10,579 bases of DNA from JBKPFU01 sp046728975 (GCA_046728975.1 JBKPFU010000091.1:1-10579), one strand, 5' to 3'; counted from the stretch's first letter, positions 1 to 8,689 are shown. Made by a program: numbers and translations. The notes: generated by a model not told the origin, from the letters alone.

Positions 1-23
1 CGCTCGACGACCTGGTGAAGTAG
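1..23 (+). CDS. 3' end of an unidentified upstream gene (partial)
   Basis: Frame 3 reads L-D-D-L-V-K followed by a TAG stop at 21-23, which looks like the hydrophilic C-terminus of a protein whose body lies outside the window. It ends 41 bp before the mutase start and on the same strand. Six residues are too few to assign a family. A B12-binding mutase subunit or a transporter component would suit the neighbours, but nothing visible shows either. The codons are compatible with the GC-rich usage of the window, but an accidental open frame cannot be excluded. Confidence 0.3.
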
Positions 24-51
24 GTCGACAGAGCCGCGCCCCCGGCCTACG

Positions 52-57
52 TACCAT
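52..57 (+). promoter_or_regulatory. Candidate -10 element for leaderless mutase mRNA
   Basis: TACCAT lies 7 nt before the GTG start of the mutase gene, which would place the transcription start at or next to the start codon. No Shine-Dalgarno-like purine run is present upstream of the GTG. No good -35 is visible: TCGACA at 25-30 is 21 bp away, which is too far. Leaderless mRNAs are common in actinobacteria; its use here is inferred. Confidence 0.35.
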
Positions 58-64
58 TCCCGTC

Positions 65-1630
<1,566 letters not shown>

Positions 1631-1645
<15 letters not shown>

Positions 1646-1709
1646 CTCGAACGTGATTCGCGCGCTCCGCGTCGTACAACAACGGCTCAGCGGGCTTAGC
1701 TGAAGCGTG
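1631..1709 (+). repeat. Imperfect direct repeat around the mutase stop and permease start
   Basis: A 25-nt unit at 1631-1655 recurs at 1685-1709 with 20 of 25 positions identical, offset by 54 nt. Both copies share GCTCAGCGGG, then TAGCT two bases later, and end in CGTG. Copy 1 contains the mutase stop codon. Copy 2 ends in the GTG start of the downstream permease. A TACGACGC / GCGTCGTA inverted repeat (1625-1632 and 1669-1676) lies across the same interval. The arrangement could be the trace of a short tandem duplication. No function is shown, and no terminator T-run follows. Confidence 0.5.
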
Positions 1710-2759
1710 GCGAGCGCTGTTGCGGCCGCGGCTCCGACCGTCCGTCCCGCCGGCCAATGGACGCTGGCCTGGCGGCGGCTGCGCAAGGACAAGCTGGCGC
1801 TCGTCTGCGGCTCGACCCTCGTCGTCATCGCGTTCGGCGTCATCGCCGGCCCGACGATCGCGTCGCGGCTCCTGGGCCATGGACCGAACGACCTCTTCCC
1901 CTACGCGGTGCACAACTACAAGCCCGCCGATCCGTGGACGCGTGTCCCGGACACGGACGAGATCGGCGCGGGAAGTCTCGGTATCGATCTGCCGCCTCCG
2001 CCGAAGGGAACCGGCACGACGCTGCTCGTGCTCGGCGCGGACGGGGCGCTCGGCCGCGACGAGTTCCTCCGCCTGCTCTACGGCGGCCGCGTCTCGCTGT
2101 TGGTCGCCGCGGGAGCGACGCTCCTCGCGCTCCTGATCGGCTCGATCCTCGGCTTGATTGCTGCGTACTTCGGCGGCCTGGCCGACTCGGTCGTCTCCCG
2201 GTTCACCGACCTCGTGATGGCATTTCCGCTGCTCCTCTTCATCATCATGCTCGGGAGCACCGTCGGCGACCAGCTGAACGACGTCACGTTCGGGTTCCTG
2301 AACAAGGGCGTCTTGTCGATGGTGCTCCTGATCGGGGTGTTCACGTGGTTCTATCCGGCCCGGATCGTCCGCGCCCAGATCCTGTCGCTGCGCGAGCGCG
2401 AGTTCGTCGAGGCCGCGGAGATGATCGGAGCGAGCGACTGGCGGATCATGCGCCGTCACCTGCTCCCGCACCTGGCCGGCCCGCTGCTCGCCTTCGGCAC
2501 GATCGCGTTCGCCACGAACATCATGCTCGAGGCCGGGATCACCTTCCTCGGGGTTGGGATCGAGGCGCCGACGCCGAGCTGGGGGACGATGCTCGCCGAC
2601 ACCTGGGGCACGCTGACGATCCCGTCGCGGTACAACCCGAACGCGTTCGACCCGTGGCTGACGATCATCCCGAGCGCCGCGATCCTCGTCACGGTCGTTA
2701 CGCTGAACATCTTCGGTGAGTCGCTGCGCGACGCGCTCGACCCGCGGAGAACTCGGTGA
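1707..2759 (+). CDS. ABC transporter permease, DppC/OppC type (peptide/nickel importer family)
   Basis: This 350-residue inner-membrane permease would form half of the channel of a dipeptide/oligopeptide/nickel-type ABC importer. A cytoplasmic N-terminus with WRRLRKDKLAL (about 22-32) precedes TM1 (about 31-50). A long extracytoplasmic segment (about 55-115) follows, then the family's LGRDEFLRLLYGGRVSL (115-131) and a multi-helix core. The EAA-type loop that docks on the ATPase is at about 232-256 (FVEAAEMIGASDWRIMRRH), and the C-terminus FGESLRDALDPR is typical of DppC/OppC. The substrate cannot be read from the sequence. The GTG start was chosen because it precedes the basic N-terminus; no clear Shine-Dalgarno is visible. 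Its stop overlaps the next permease start by 4 bp, so the two are co-translated. It lies 61 bp after the mutase and may or may not share its transcript. Confidence 0.9.
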   Translation: MASAVAAAAPTVRPAGQWTLAWRRLRKDKLALVCGSTLVVIAFGVIAGPTIASRLLGHGPNDLFPYAVHNYKPADPWTRVPDTDEIGAGSLGIDLPPPPKGTGTTLLVLGADGALGRDEFLRLLYGGRVSLLVAAGATLLALLIGSILGLIAAYFGGLADSVVSRFTDLVMAFPLLLFIIMLGSTVGDQLNDVTFGFLNKGVLSMVLLIGVFTWFYPARIVRAQILSLREREFVEAAEMIGASDWRIMRRHLLPHLAGPLLAFGTIAFATNIMLEAGITFLGVGIEAPTPSWGTMLADTWGTLTIPSRYNPNAFDPWLTIIPSAAILVTVVTLNIFGESLRDALDPRRTR

Positions 2760-3859
2760 GCGGCAGCGGCAGCCGCTGGCGCTATCTCGCGCGGCGCTTC
2801 CTGATCGGCGTCGTCCTGGTGTGGCTGCTGACGGTAATCACCTTCGGCGTCTACTACGCGATCCCATCGGAGCCGGCGAACTTCCTGATCAGGAATCAGC
2901 ACCCGACTGATGAACAGATCGCGCACGCGCGGCACGCGCTCGGCGTCGATCGTCCGATCCACGTCCAGTACGCGGACTACGTCTGGCATCTGGTGCAGGG
3001 CGATCTCGGCGTCTCCTACCAGGGCGCGTTCATCGTCGGCGATCACGTCGAAGGACCGCCGGTCGGCCGGATGGTGATCCGCGCTGCCGCCGTCACCGGC
3101 TGGCTCGCGCTAGGCGGGATCGTGCTCTTGCTGTTACTCGCAGTGCCGCTCGCGATTCTCGCGGCGTCTCGGGCCGGGACGTACGTCGACCGCACGGTGA
3201 TCGCCGTGTCTCTCGTCGCCGTCTCCACCCATCCGGTGGTCGTCGCGCTCGTGCTCCAGCTCTTCGTCGGGAACCGCTGGCAGATCGCGCCCGCGTCGGG
3301 TTACTGCAGCTTGCTGCCGCAGCACGCGCTTCAGCCCCACGTCGGCCCGGGCAACTTCGGCCCCGAAGAGCAAACCTGCAGCGGGATCGGGCAGTGGGCG
3401 ACGCACCTAGCGCTCCCGTGGATCGCCTTCGCGCTCTTCTTCGTCGCGCTCTACATGCGGATGATCAGGACACAGCTGGTGGACGTGCTGGGGACGGAGT
3501 ACGTCCGGGCGGCGCGCGCGAAGGGCGCATCGGAAGGTCGGGTCATGCTCCGCCACGCGCTGCCGAACACGGTCCTGCCGATCATCACGATGATCGGCAT
3601 GGACATCGGCATGGCGATCGGCGTGGCGGTTTACGTCGAGACGGTCTACGGGTTGCCGGGCCTCGGCCAGCTCACGCTCGGCTCGTTGCGCGGCGAGGCG
3701 GGATTCGACCTGCCCGTCATCTTGGGCATCGTGATCGTGGTCGCCTCCGCGATCATCCTGATCAACCTGCTCGTCGACCTCGTGCACGCGCTCGCCGACC
3801 CCCGCGTGGCGGCGAGCGGGCGGCGCCAGGGCGCCGCCCGCACCGCCGGCGTCGTCTGA
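2756..3859 (+). CDS. ABC transporter permease, DppB/OppB type
   Basis: This 367-residue permease is the partner of the preceding DppC-like protein. TM1 is at about 14-34, followed by the conserved periplasmic segment with ALGVDRPIHVQYADYVWHLVQGDLG (61-85). A helical core starts near 110. The EAA loop at about 248-271 contains EYVRAARAKGASEGRVMLRH, and YGLPGLGQL (298-306) is characteristic of DppB/OppB proteins. An extracytoplasmic loop at about 182-212 carries two cysteines (Cys184 and Cys208) that could form a disulfide; this is inference. The GTG start lies in a GTGA overlap with the previous gene, so translation is likely coupled. The usual order in such operons is B then C; here it is C then B. 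No ATPase or binding protein is in the window, so the system must draw on genes elsewhere. Confidence 0.92.
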   Translation: MSGSGSRWRYLARRFLIGVVLVWLLTVITFGVYYAIPSEPANFLIRNQHPTDEQIAHARHALGVDRPIHVQYADYVWHLVQGDLGVSYQGAFIVGDHVEGPPVGRMVIRAAAVTGWLALGGIVLLLLLAVPLAILAASRAGTYVDRTVIAVSLVAVSTHPVVVALVLQLFVGNRWQIAPASGYCSLLPQHALQPHVGPGNFGPEEQTCSGIGQWATHLALPWIAFALFFVALYMRMIRTQLVDVLGTEYVRAARAKGASEGRVMLRHALPNTVLPIITMIGMDIGMAIGVAVYVETVYGLPGLGQLTLGSLRGEAGFDLPVILGIVIVVASAIILINLLVDLVHALADPRVAASGRRQGAARTAGVV

Positions 3860-4855
3860 GTGCGCATTCTGCTCGTCTCGCAGATGTATCCGGGGCCGGA
3901 CGCGCCCGACTACGGCGTCTTCGTTCGGCAGATGGAGGAGGCGCTGCGCCGGCGCGGCCACGAGGTCGAGCCCGCCGTCCTCAAGAGCCGGAGCGGCGGG
4001 AAGGCCAAGTACCTGCGCCTCGCCGCGCGCGCCCGCCGCGCCGCGCGCGGCTTCCGGCCCGACGTCGTCTACGCGCATTTCCTCGTGCCGACGGGGCTGC
4101 TCGCTGGGCTCGCCTCACGCGCTCCGCTCGTCGTGACGGCCCACGGCCAGGACGTCGCCAACGTCGGCCGTATTCCCGGCGTTCGTGCAGCGACGGCGCG
4201 CGTCGTTCACAAGGCCGCGGCCGTCGTCGCCGTCTCGGACTACCTGCGCCGCGAGCTCGAGCGGAAGGTCCCGGACGCGGCAGGCAAGGTCGAGGTCGTG
4301 GACTGCGGCGTCGACCTGGATCGCTTTTCTCCGAAGCCCGCTGCGGGCGGACCGACCGCCTACCTGCATGTCGGCGCACTGACAGAACGCAAGAACGTCG
4401 TCCGTCTCGCGCGGGCGTTCGAGCGTCTCGAGAATGGAACGCTCACCTTCGCCGGCGACGGTCCGCTACGAGGGCAGCTCGAAGGCCGTGCTCGGGTTCG
4501 CGTGCTCGGGGCGGTCCCGCACGAGCGGATTCCGGACCTGATCGCGGATGCCCATGTCCTCTGCCAGCCGAGCCTCGTCGAGCCGTTCGGCCAGGCGCTC
4601 CTCGAGGGGATGGCGTGCGGGCGCTCGGTGGTCGCGACGCGGGTGGGGGGACCGCCGGAGTTCGTGACCGACGACGCCGGCGTCCTGGTCGACCCGCTCG
4701 ACGAGAGCTCGATCGCGAACGGCCTGCGCGCCGCGGCTCAGCTACCGCGCCCGAATCCCGCCGCCCGTGCAGCGGCGGCAAGCCACGACGTCAATGAGCA
4801 GGCGCGCCGCGTGGAGGAGATTCTCTCGCGAGCCGCTCGAGGTCGGCGAGCCTGA
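3860..4855 (+). CDS. Glycosyltransferase family 4 protein
   Basis: This 331-residue GT-B fold enzyme probably transfers a sugar from a nucleotide donor to a glycan, lipid or small-molecule acceptor at the cytoplasmic face. It begins MRILLVSQMYPGPDAPDYGVF, the usual GT4 N-terminus that opens the acceptor domain. HGQD (95-98) and VSDYLRREL (125-133) follow. The donor domain begins near VGALTERKN (171-179), with AGDGPLR (198-204) and the EX7E motif EPFGQALLE (Glu241 and Glu249) that contacts the nucleotide sugar. It is slightly shorter than many GT4 enzymes, but both domains look complete. The GTG start abuts the permease TGA with no spacing, so it is the third gene of that operon. The last 65 bp overlap the convergent gene at 4791-5021. 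Donor and acceptor are unknown, and a link to the transporter is not obvious. Confidence 0.9.
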   Translation: MRILLVSQMYPGPDAPDYGVFVRQMEEALRRRGHEVEPAVLKSRSGGKAKYLRLAARARRAARGFRPDVVYAHFLVPTGLLAGLASRAPLVVTAHGQDVANVGRIPGVRAATARVVHKAAAVVAVSDYLRRELERKVPDAAGKVEVVDCGVDLDRFSPKPAAGGPTAYLHVGALTERKNVVRLARAFERLENGTLTFAGDGPLRGQLEGRARVRVLGAVPHERIPDLIADAHVLCQPSLVEPFGQALLEGMACGRSVVATRVGGPPEFVTDDAGVLVDPLDESSIANGLRAAAQLPRPNPAARAAAASHDVNEQARRVEEILSRAARGRRA

Positions 4856-5021
4856 CCTCGACCAGTGGCCTCACGCTCTCCTCGAGACCTGCCGACCGTG
4901 CGACCTCGAGCGCCTGCTCGTAGCTCTGCCTGGCCTTCTCCGCGCCGGCTCCCTGTTTGAGACGATTGTCGCCGATAACAAGAAGCCTTTGAATGCGCTC
5001 GCGCGCCTCTCCCTCTTGCAC
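4791..5021 (-). CDS. Small TPR-like helical protein, function unknown
   Basis: The 76-residue product is hydrophilic and probably all helical. Residues 14-45 (LVIGDNRLKQGAGAEKARQSYEQALEVARSAG) and 46-66 read like one tetratricopeptide-type helix pair plus a third helix: A..Y..AL.VA is the usual TPR helix pattern. Similar segments occur in the C-terminal repeat regions of large LuxR-type regulators, so it could be a remnant of such a gene or an independent adaptor. GC-rich third positions support coding on this strand. The start is GTG at 5021; the next in-frame upstream stop is at 5031-5033, so little extension is possible, and the Shine-Dalgarno is weak. It is divergent from the receiver gene with 31 bp between starts, and its 3' end overlaps the glycosyltransferase. 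It could still be a fortuitous ORF. Confidence 0.55.
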   Translation of the reverse strand: MQEGEARERIQRLLVIGDNRLKQGAGAEKARQSYEQALEVARSAGLEESVRPLVEVRLADLERLARESPPRGAPAH

Positions 5022-5052
5022 CCAGCGAATCTAACAGCGCATCGTTAGCCCC

Positions 5053-5442
5053 ATGGAAGCCGGCCGCCCCGAAGCATCCATTCGCGTTCTAGTCGCCGAC
5101 GATCACCGACTGTTCGTCGAGGCGCTGGACGCGATCCTCGCGACTGACGAGCGGCTCGAGGTCGTGGGGCGGGCGCGAACCGGCGATCACGCGCTCGAGC
5201 TCGCGCTCAAGACGCGTCCGGATGTGACCTTGATGGACATCAGCATGCCGGTCATGGACGGCGTCGAGGCGACCAAGCGGCTGCGGGAGGCGTGGCCGGG
5301 CGCGTGCGTCGTGATGCTGACCGGCTCCAACTCGCCCAGCGACATCGACCGCGCCCGCGAGGCCGGCGCCGTGGCCTACGTGACCAAGGACCGGATCGCG
5401 TCGCAGCTCCTGGACACCATCCTCGACGTCGCGACCCGGTAG
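5053..5442 (+). CDS. Stand-alone response regulator receiver domain (NarL/FixJ-like)
   Basis: This 129-residue cytoplasmic phospho-acceptor protein belongs to a two-component or phosphorelay system. The receiver domain fills the whole chain. The acidic pair is Asp16-Asp17 in VADDHRLF, the phospho-acceptor is Asp62 in LMDISMPVMDG, the switch Thr is Thr90 in MLTGS, the aromatic residue is Tyr109, and the conserved Lys is Lys112 in YVTKD. The ADDH start and the MDISMPVMDG segment resemble NarL/FixJ regulators, but the protein stops right after the receiver and has no LuxR-type HTH. A CheY-like role through protein contacts is therefore likely. No histidine kinase is adjacent. The ATG at 5053 has no Shine-Dalgarno. 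The divergent TPR-like ORF is the nearest candidate partner, which is inference from position only. The gene ends 15 bp before secG. Confidence 0.9.
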   Translation: MEAGRPEASIRVLVADDHRLFVEALDAILATDERLEVVGRARTGDHALELALKTRPDVTLMDISMPVMDGVEATKRLREAWPGACVVMLTGSNSPSDIDRAREAGAVAYVTKDRIASQLLDTILDVATR

Positions 5443-5443
5443 C

Positions 5444-5449
5444 TATCCT
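5444..5449 (+). promoter_or_regulatory. Candidate -10 element for leaderless secG mRNA
   Basis: TATCCT lies directly after the receiver-gene stop and 8 nt before the secG ATG, the spacing expected if transcription starts at the start codon. The same hexamer is the -10 of the lexA promoter in this window. A convincing -35 at 16-18 bp is not seen, so promoter activity is tentative. Confidence 0.35.
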
Positions 5450-5457
5450 GGGGCGCG

Positions 5458-5679
5458 ATGCTTCAAATCCTCGCAGTCATCCATGTTCTGCTCTGCGTCG
5501 CGCTCGTCACGCTGATCCTCATGCACTCGGGCCGCGACACCGGTTTCGGCGGGATGGGCTTCACGCCTGCCTCGCAGGGCGGCACCCACATCGTGGAGCG
5601 GAACCTGACGCGTCTCACGGTGATCGTCGGCATCCTCTTCTTCGCCAACACCATCGCCCTCTTCCACCTGCTGAAGTAG
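5458..5679 (+). CDS. secG: Preprotein translocase subunit SecG
   Basis: This 73-residue inner-membrane protein is the auxiliary subunit of the SecYEG translocon and assists SecA-driven export. It has two predicted membrane helices (about 3-22 and 53-71). The connecting loop is polar and glycine-rich, beginning LMHSGRDTGFGGMGF (21-35). The segment HIVERNLTRLTVIVGILFF before and into helix 2 is typical of SecG. Length and topology match the family. The ATG start gives helix 1 directly; only GGGG precedes it, so the Shine-Dalgarno is poor and leaderless expression is possible. It is not next to the glycolytic genes (pgk/tpi) often found with secG. It converges with pmbA, with 3 bp between the stop codons and no evident terminator. 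Confidence 0.93.
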   Translation: MLQILAVIHVLLCVALVTLILMHSGRDTGFGGMGFTPASQGGTHIVERNLTRLTVIVGILFFANTIALFHLLK

Positions 5680-5682
5680 CGG

Positions 5683-7053
5683 CTAAAGGCCCGGCTCGGA
5701 GCCTGTGCCCGTGATGTCGAAGCGGGCGGTCGCGATCGCCGGCACGAGCGTGGCGTAGGGATACCGGTCGTCGTAGAACGCGCTCTGGTTCGCGAGCTTG
5801 CGGTCGCGGGTCAGACCCGGCATGTCGGCAAACACGTCGGGCACCGAAACCGTGAAGCGGAGGTTGACCAGCGGCTCGGCGATCTTGCCGTCCCGGATCC
5901 GGAAGGTGCCGTCGCGGGTCATCCCGGTGATCACGCCCTGCCTTGGCTCGACGATCCCGAGGTAGTGCAAACGCGTGATGTAGATCCCGTCGACGACGAG
6001 CTCGGCGAGCTCCTCGGTCGACGTCGCCTCGCCCGGAGCGAGCGAGAGCGCGAATGGCATCGGCCCCCAGTGGCGTAGCGTGGCGGGCGGCGCGTGACCG
6101 GTCGAGCCGCGGCCTTGCCCCTCTCGCGCCGCGCTCAGACGGTCCCAGACCGCGCCGCGGAGGACGCCCTCCTCGACCAGCGCGACCCGCTGCTTCGGCA
6201 CGCCCTCGAAGTCGAACGCCTTCGGCAGCCCGGCTGGATCGAGCGCATCGTCGTACATGGAGACCTTCGGATCGAACGACTGCTCCCCGAGCCGCCCAGA
6301 GAGGTAGCTGCGCTCCTCGAGCAGCGCGAGCCCGTTGAAGCTGTCGTAGGCGAAGTACTGAAGGAGCTCTCCGATCGCGTACGGCTCGAGCACGGCGCGA
6401 TACGGGCCGGGATCGAGGCTCGCGGCGCCGCGTGTGCGCTCGGCCTTCGCGACGGCTTCGCTCGCGACGGCGCCGGGGTCGAGACCGGCGATCCGCCAGC
6501 TCGTATCGTCGGCGTAGCCGGAGGCATCGCCGTCGGCGGCCAGAACGAGGGCCGTGGCATCCGTCATCGTCTGCTCCACCCGAACGCCTGCGCTGGAGGC
6601 GATCGCAAGCGTCGTCGCGCCGCTGGTGACGAAGCCGTAGAGCCCGTACCGGCCGTCGGCGGCCGCGAGCGCCGAGGCCGCGAGTCGGGCCTGCTCGTCG
6701 GCTCCGAGCTCGGCGGTCTGCGTGTCGAAGCCCTCGACGCGCGCCAGTTGGGCGGGCTGGGCAAGGCCCGGGAAGTCGGGGTCGGGCGGCGCCTTGTCCG
6801 CCGCCTCGCCGGCACGGCGAGCCAGCGCCCGCAGCGATTCGTCGTCAAGCCGGTTCCCTGCGGCCATTCCGACTCGACCGTCGCGAACGATCCGAAGCTG
6901 GACGGTCTCGTTCTCGATCAGCGTCGGCTGGTGGACCTCGGCTCCTGCGAACCGCGCGAGCCCAGAGCGCTCTGAGTGGACGACGGCCTCTACCTCGTCC
7001 CCGCCTGCCGCCTCGACCGCCCGCTCCGCGAGCTCGATCGGACGCGTCGTCAC
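5683..7053 (-). CDS. pmbA: TldE/PmbA subunit of the TldD-TldE metalloprotease
   Basis: This 456-residue protein is the partner of TldD in a cytoplasmic peptidase complex. In E. coli that complex processes the microcin B17 leader and degrades unfolded peptides such as the CcdA antitoxin. Family features include GRVGMAAGNRLDDESL (about 59-74), the central VASEAVAKAERTRGA (196-210), YFAYDSFNGLALLEERSYLSGR (about 233-254) and the C-terminal GDGIYITRLHYLG-like segment (here VVDGIYITRLHYLG, 353-366) with VEPRQGVITGMTRDGTFRIRDG. It lacks the HExxxH zinc motif, as expected for the non-catalytic E subunit. The GTG at 7053 lies in a GTGA overlap with the tldD stop, indicating coupled translation. The frame stays open far upstream across tldD, but family alignment and the overlap favour this start. 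Confidence 0.9.
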   Translation of the reverse strand: MTTRPIELAERAVEAAGGDEVEAVVHSERSGLARFAGAEVHQPTLIENETVQLRIVRDGRVGMAAGNRLDDESLRALARRAGEAADKAPPDPDFPGLAQPAQLARVEGFDTQTAELGADEQARLAASALAAADGRYGLYGFVTSGATTLAIASSAGVRVEQTMTDATALVLAADGDASGYADDTSWRIAGLDPGAVASEAVAKAERTRGAASLDPGPYRAVLEPYAIGELLQYFAYDSFNGLALLEERSYLSGRLGEQSFDPKVSMYDDALDPAGLPKAFDFEGVPKQRVALVEEGVLRGAVWDRLSAAREGQGRGSTGHAPPATLRHWGPMPFALSLAPGEATSTEELAELVVDGIYITRLHYLGIVEPRQGVITGMTRDGTFRIRDGKIAEPLVNLRFTVSVPDVFADMPGLTRDRKLANQSAFYDDRYPYATLVPAIATARFDITGTGSEPGL

Positions 7054-8486
7054 TCGGACCCCACGCCGACCTGGACGTTCCGGAAGCGCGCCGGCGACGT
7101 GCCGTGGGAGACGTGGGCGTGCTGGCCGGGCTGGCCCTTGCCGCAGTTGGTCAGGCCGTGCAGCTTCCACTCGTCGGGCCCGGCGACCGCGTCCATCGAG
7201 CCCCAGAAGACCGGCGTAACGCCGGTGTACGTGGCGTCGCGGAGCATGCGGCCGAGCTTCCCGTCCTTGATCTCCCAGGCGACCTGCGTCCCGAACTGGA
7301 AGTTGAGGCGCTTGTCGTCGATCGACCAGCTGCGGTTCGTCTCGAAGTAGATGCCGTCGTCGACGCCGGAGATCAGGTCGTCGAGCGTTCCGTCGCCCGG
7401 CTCGAGATGGAGATTCGTCATGCGGACGAGCGGCATCCGGCTCCAGCCGTCGGCGCGCATCGAGCCTCCGGAGCCGGCGCCGAGCAGCGCCGCCGTCTCC
7501 CGCGAGGTCAGGAATCCGTGCAGGATCCCCGCCTCCACGATCGGCTCGCGCCGTGCCGGAACGCCTTCGTCGTCGAAGCCGAACGTGCCGAGCCCCCCGT
7601 CCGTCGTCGGGTCGGCCGTGATGTTCATCAGATCGGAGCCGTAGCGAAGCGAGCCGACGTCTTCGGCCTTCACCCAGCTCGTGCCGGCGTAGGCGGCCTC
7701 GGTCCCGTAGATTCGATCGAGCTCCGTCGGGTGGCCGACCGACTCGTGCACCTGAAGCTCCATCTGCTCGGCATCCAGGACGACGGTGGTGGTTGCGGCC
7801 GGGCAGCGGTCGGCCCTGAGCAGCGCCGCCGCCTGCTCGCCGACGCGCGGGGCCTCGCGGTCGAGGCCGAGGCCGGTGACGAACTCCCAGCCCTCCTGCG
7901 CGCTCGATCCGCCGTGGGCGCTCGGGTAGCTCCGCTCCTGCGCGATGCCGTTCCCGACTGCGAGCGCATCGATGCCGCCTCCGCATTCCACGAACTGCTG
8001 CTCGATCGCGGCGCCTTCCGACGAGACGAACGTCTTCTCCTCGCGCATCGCCCGCACGAAAGCGTTCGTCACCTTCACGTCGGCGTGCTGCATCGCTTCC
8101 TCCGCTCGGAGGCAGAGCTCGATCTTCTCCGTCAGCGGGACGTCGATCGGGTCGCGCTCGCACGGGGTTCGGAAGGTGCCGCTCTGCGCTTCGGCCGGTG
8201 CGAGCGCACGCCGGTGGGGTCCGGGGGCGGCGCGCGCAAAGTCGCAGGCGCGCACTGCGGCGTCGCGTGCACCGTCGTGCGTCGTCCGCCGGTCGCAGGC
8301 GAAGCCCCAGGCGCCGCCGACGAGGACGCGTACGCCGATTCCTTCCGACTCGACGTCGTCGACCCGCTCGACGCGCCGGTTCTTCGTCGCGACGGTCTGC
8401 GAGCGGCGGAGGACCACACGCGCGTCTGCATAGGAGGCACCGGCGCCGAGCGCCGCGGCCACCGCCTGCTCGCAGAGCTCGCGCAT
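7050..8486 (-). CDS. tldD: TldD metalloprotease subunit
   Basis: The 478-residue protein is the catalytic subunit of the TldD/TldE peptidase, which trims unstructured peptides inside a central chamber of the complex. The zinc-binding motif HESVGH is at residues 247-252. It is followed by PTELDRIYGTEAAYAGTSW, which is typical of the family. The C-terminal domain has VAWEIKDGKLGRMLRDATYTG, the segment TPVFWGSMDAV and CGKGQPGQHAHVSHG, all hallmark TldD sequence. Length matches the family. The ATG at 8486 places the N-terminal helix (RELCEQAVAAAL) where expected; no Shine-Dalgarno is visible. It is the first gene of a two-gene operon with pmbA and is divergent from tRNA-Leu across 77 bp. No modified-peptide precursor gene is recognised nearby, so a general peptide-turnover role is most likely here. 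Confidence 0.94.
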   Translation of the reverse strand: MRELCEQAVAAALGAGASYADARVVLRRSQTVATKNRRVERVDDVESEGIGVRVLVGGAWGFACDRRTTHDGARDAAVRACDFARAAPGPHRRALAPAEAQSGTFRTPCERDPIDVPLTEKIELCLRAEEAMQHADVKVTNAFVRAMREEKTFVSSEGAAIEQQFVECGGGIDALAVGNGIAQERSYPSAHGGSSAQEGWEFVTGLGLDREAPRVGEQAAALLRADRCPAATTTVVLDAEQMELQVHESVGHPTELDRIYGTEAAYAGTSWVKAEDVGSLRYGSDLMNITADPTTDGGLGTFGFDDEGVPARREPIVEAGILHGFLTSRETAALLGAGSGGSMRADGWSRMPLVRMTNLHLEPGDGTLDDLISGVDDGIYFETNRSWSIDDKRLNFQFGTQVAWEIKDGKLGRMLRDATYTGVTPVFWGSMDAVAGPDEWKLHGLTNCGKGQPGQHAHVSHGTSPARFRNVQVGVGSE

Positions 8487-8495
8487 GACGGCGTT

Positions 8496-8501
8496 AACTT
8501 A
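8496..8501 (-). promoter_or_regulatory. Candidate -10 element for tldD-pmbA
   Basis: On the minus strand TAAGTT ends 9 nt before the tldD ATG. A start of transcription within 1-2 nt of the ATG would give a leaderless or nearly leaderless mRNA, in keeping with the missing Shine-Dalgarno. The -35 region is GC-rich with no good match, so this is a weak call. Confidence 0.25.
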
Positions 8502-8524
8502 AAGGTCGGGACGACGGGGGCGTG

Positions 8525-8553
8525 TTCGAGCCGCTTTTCGCGCTCGCTACAAT
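8525..8553 (+). promoter_or_regulatory. Promoter of tRNA-Leu
   Basis: TACAAT at 8548-8553 is a strong -10 match. A weak -35 (TTCGAG, 8525-8530) lies 17 bp upstream. The predicted transcription start near 8560 is a few bases before the mature tRNA 5' end at 8564. The rnpB promoter has the same -10 hexamer. Confidence 0.6.
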
Positions 8554-8563
8554 TCGCCTCCGC

Positions 8564-8649
<86 letters not shown>

Positions 8650-8663
8650 TAAGTCCTGTCTCC

Positions 8664-8688
8664 ACGCCCTCGTTGCGAGGGCGTTTTT
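8664..8688 (+). terminator. Intrinsic terminator of tRNA-Leu
   Basis: A 9-bp perfect stem, ACGCCCTCG (8664-8672) with CGAGGGCGT (8676-8684), encloses a TTG loop and runs into a T5 tract (8684-8688). It starts 14 nt after the tRNA 3' end. The -35 box of lexA begins 2 nt after the T-tract, so the two units are packed with almost no spacer. Confidence 0.88.
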
Positions 8689-8689
8689 C

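Noticed and set aside
3394..4797. 467-residue plus-strand ORF across oppB-like and GT4 genes
   Set aside because: Arginine/proline-rich shadow frame overlapping two genes with clear family motifs.
5683..8163. 826-residue minus-strand ORF that would fuse extra sequence onto PmbA
   Set aside because: Upstream of 7053 it runs out of frame across tldD and encodes an arginine- and proline-rich, non-family sequence. The PmbA family start and the GTGA overlap fix the start at 7053.
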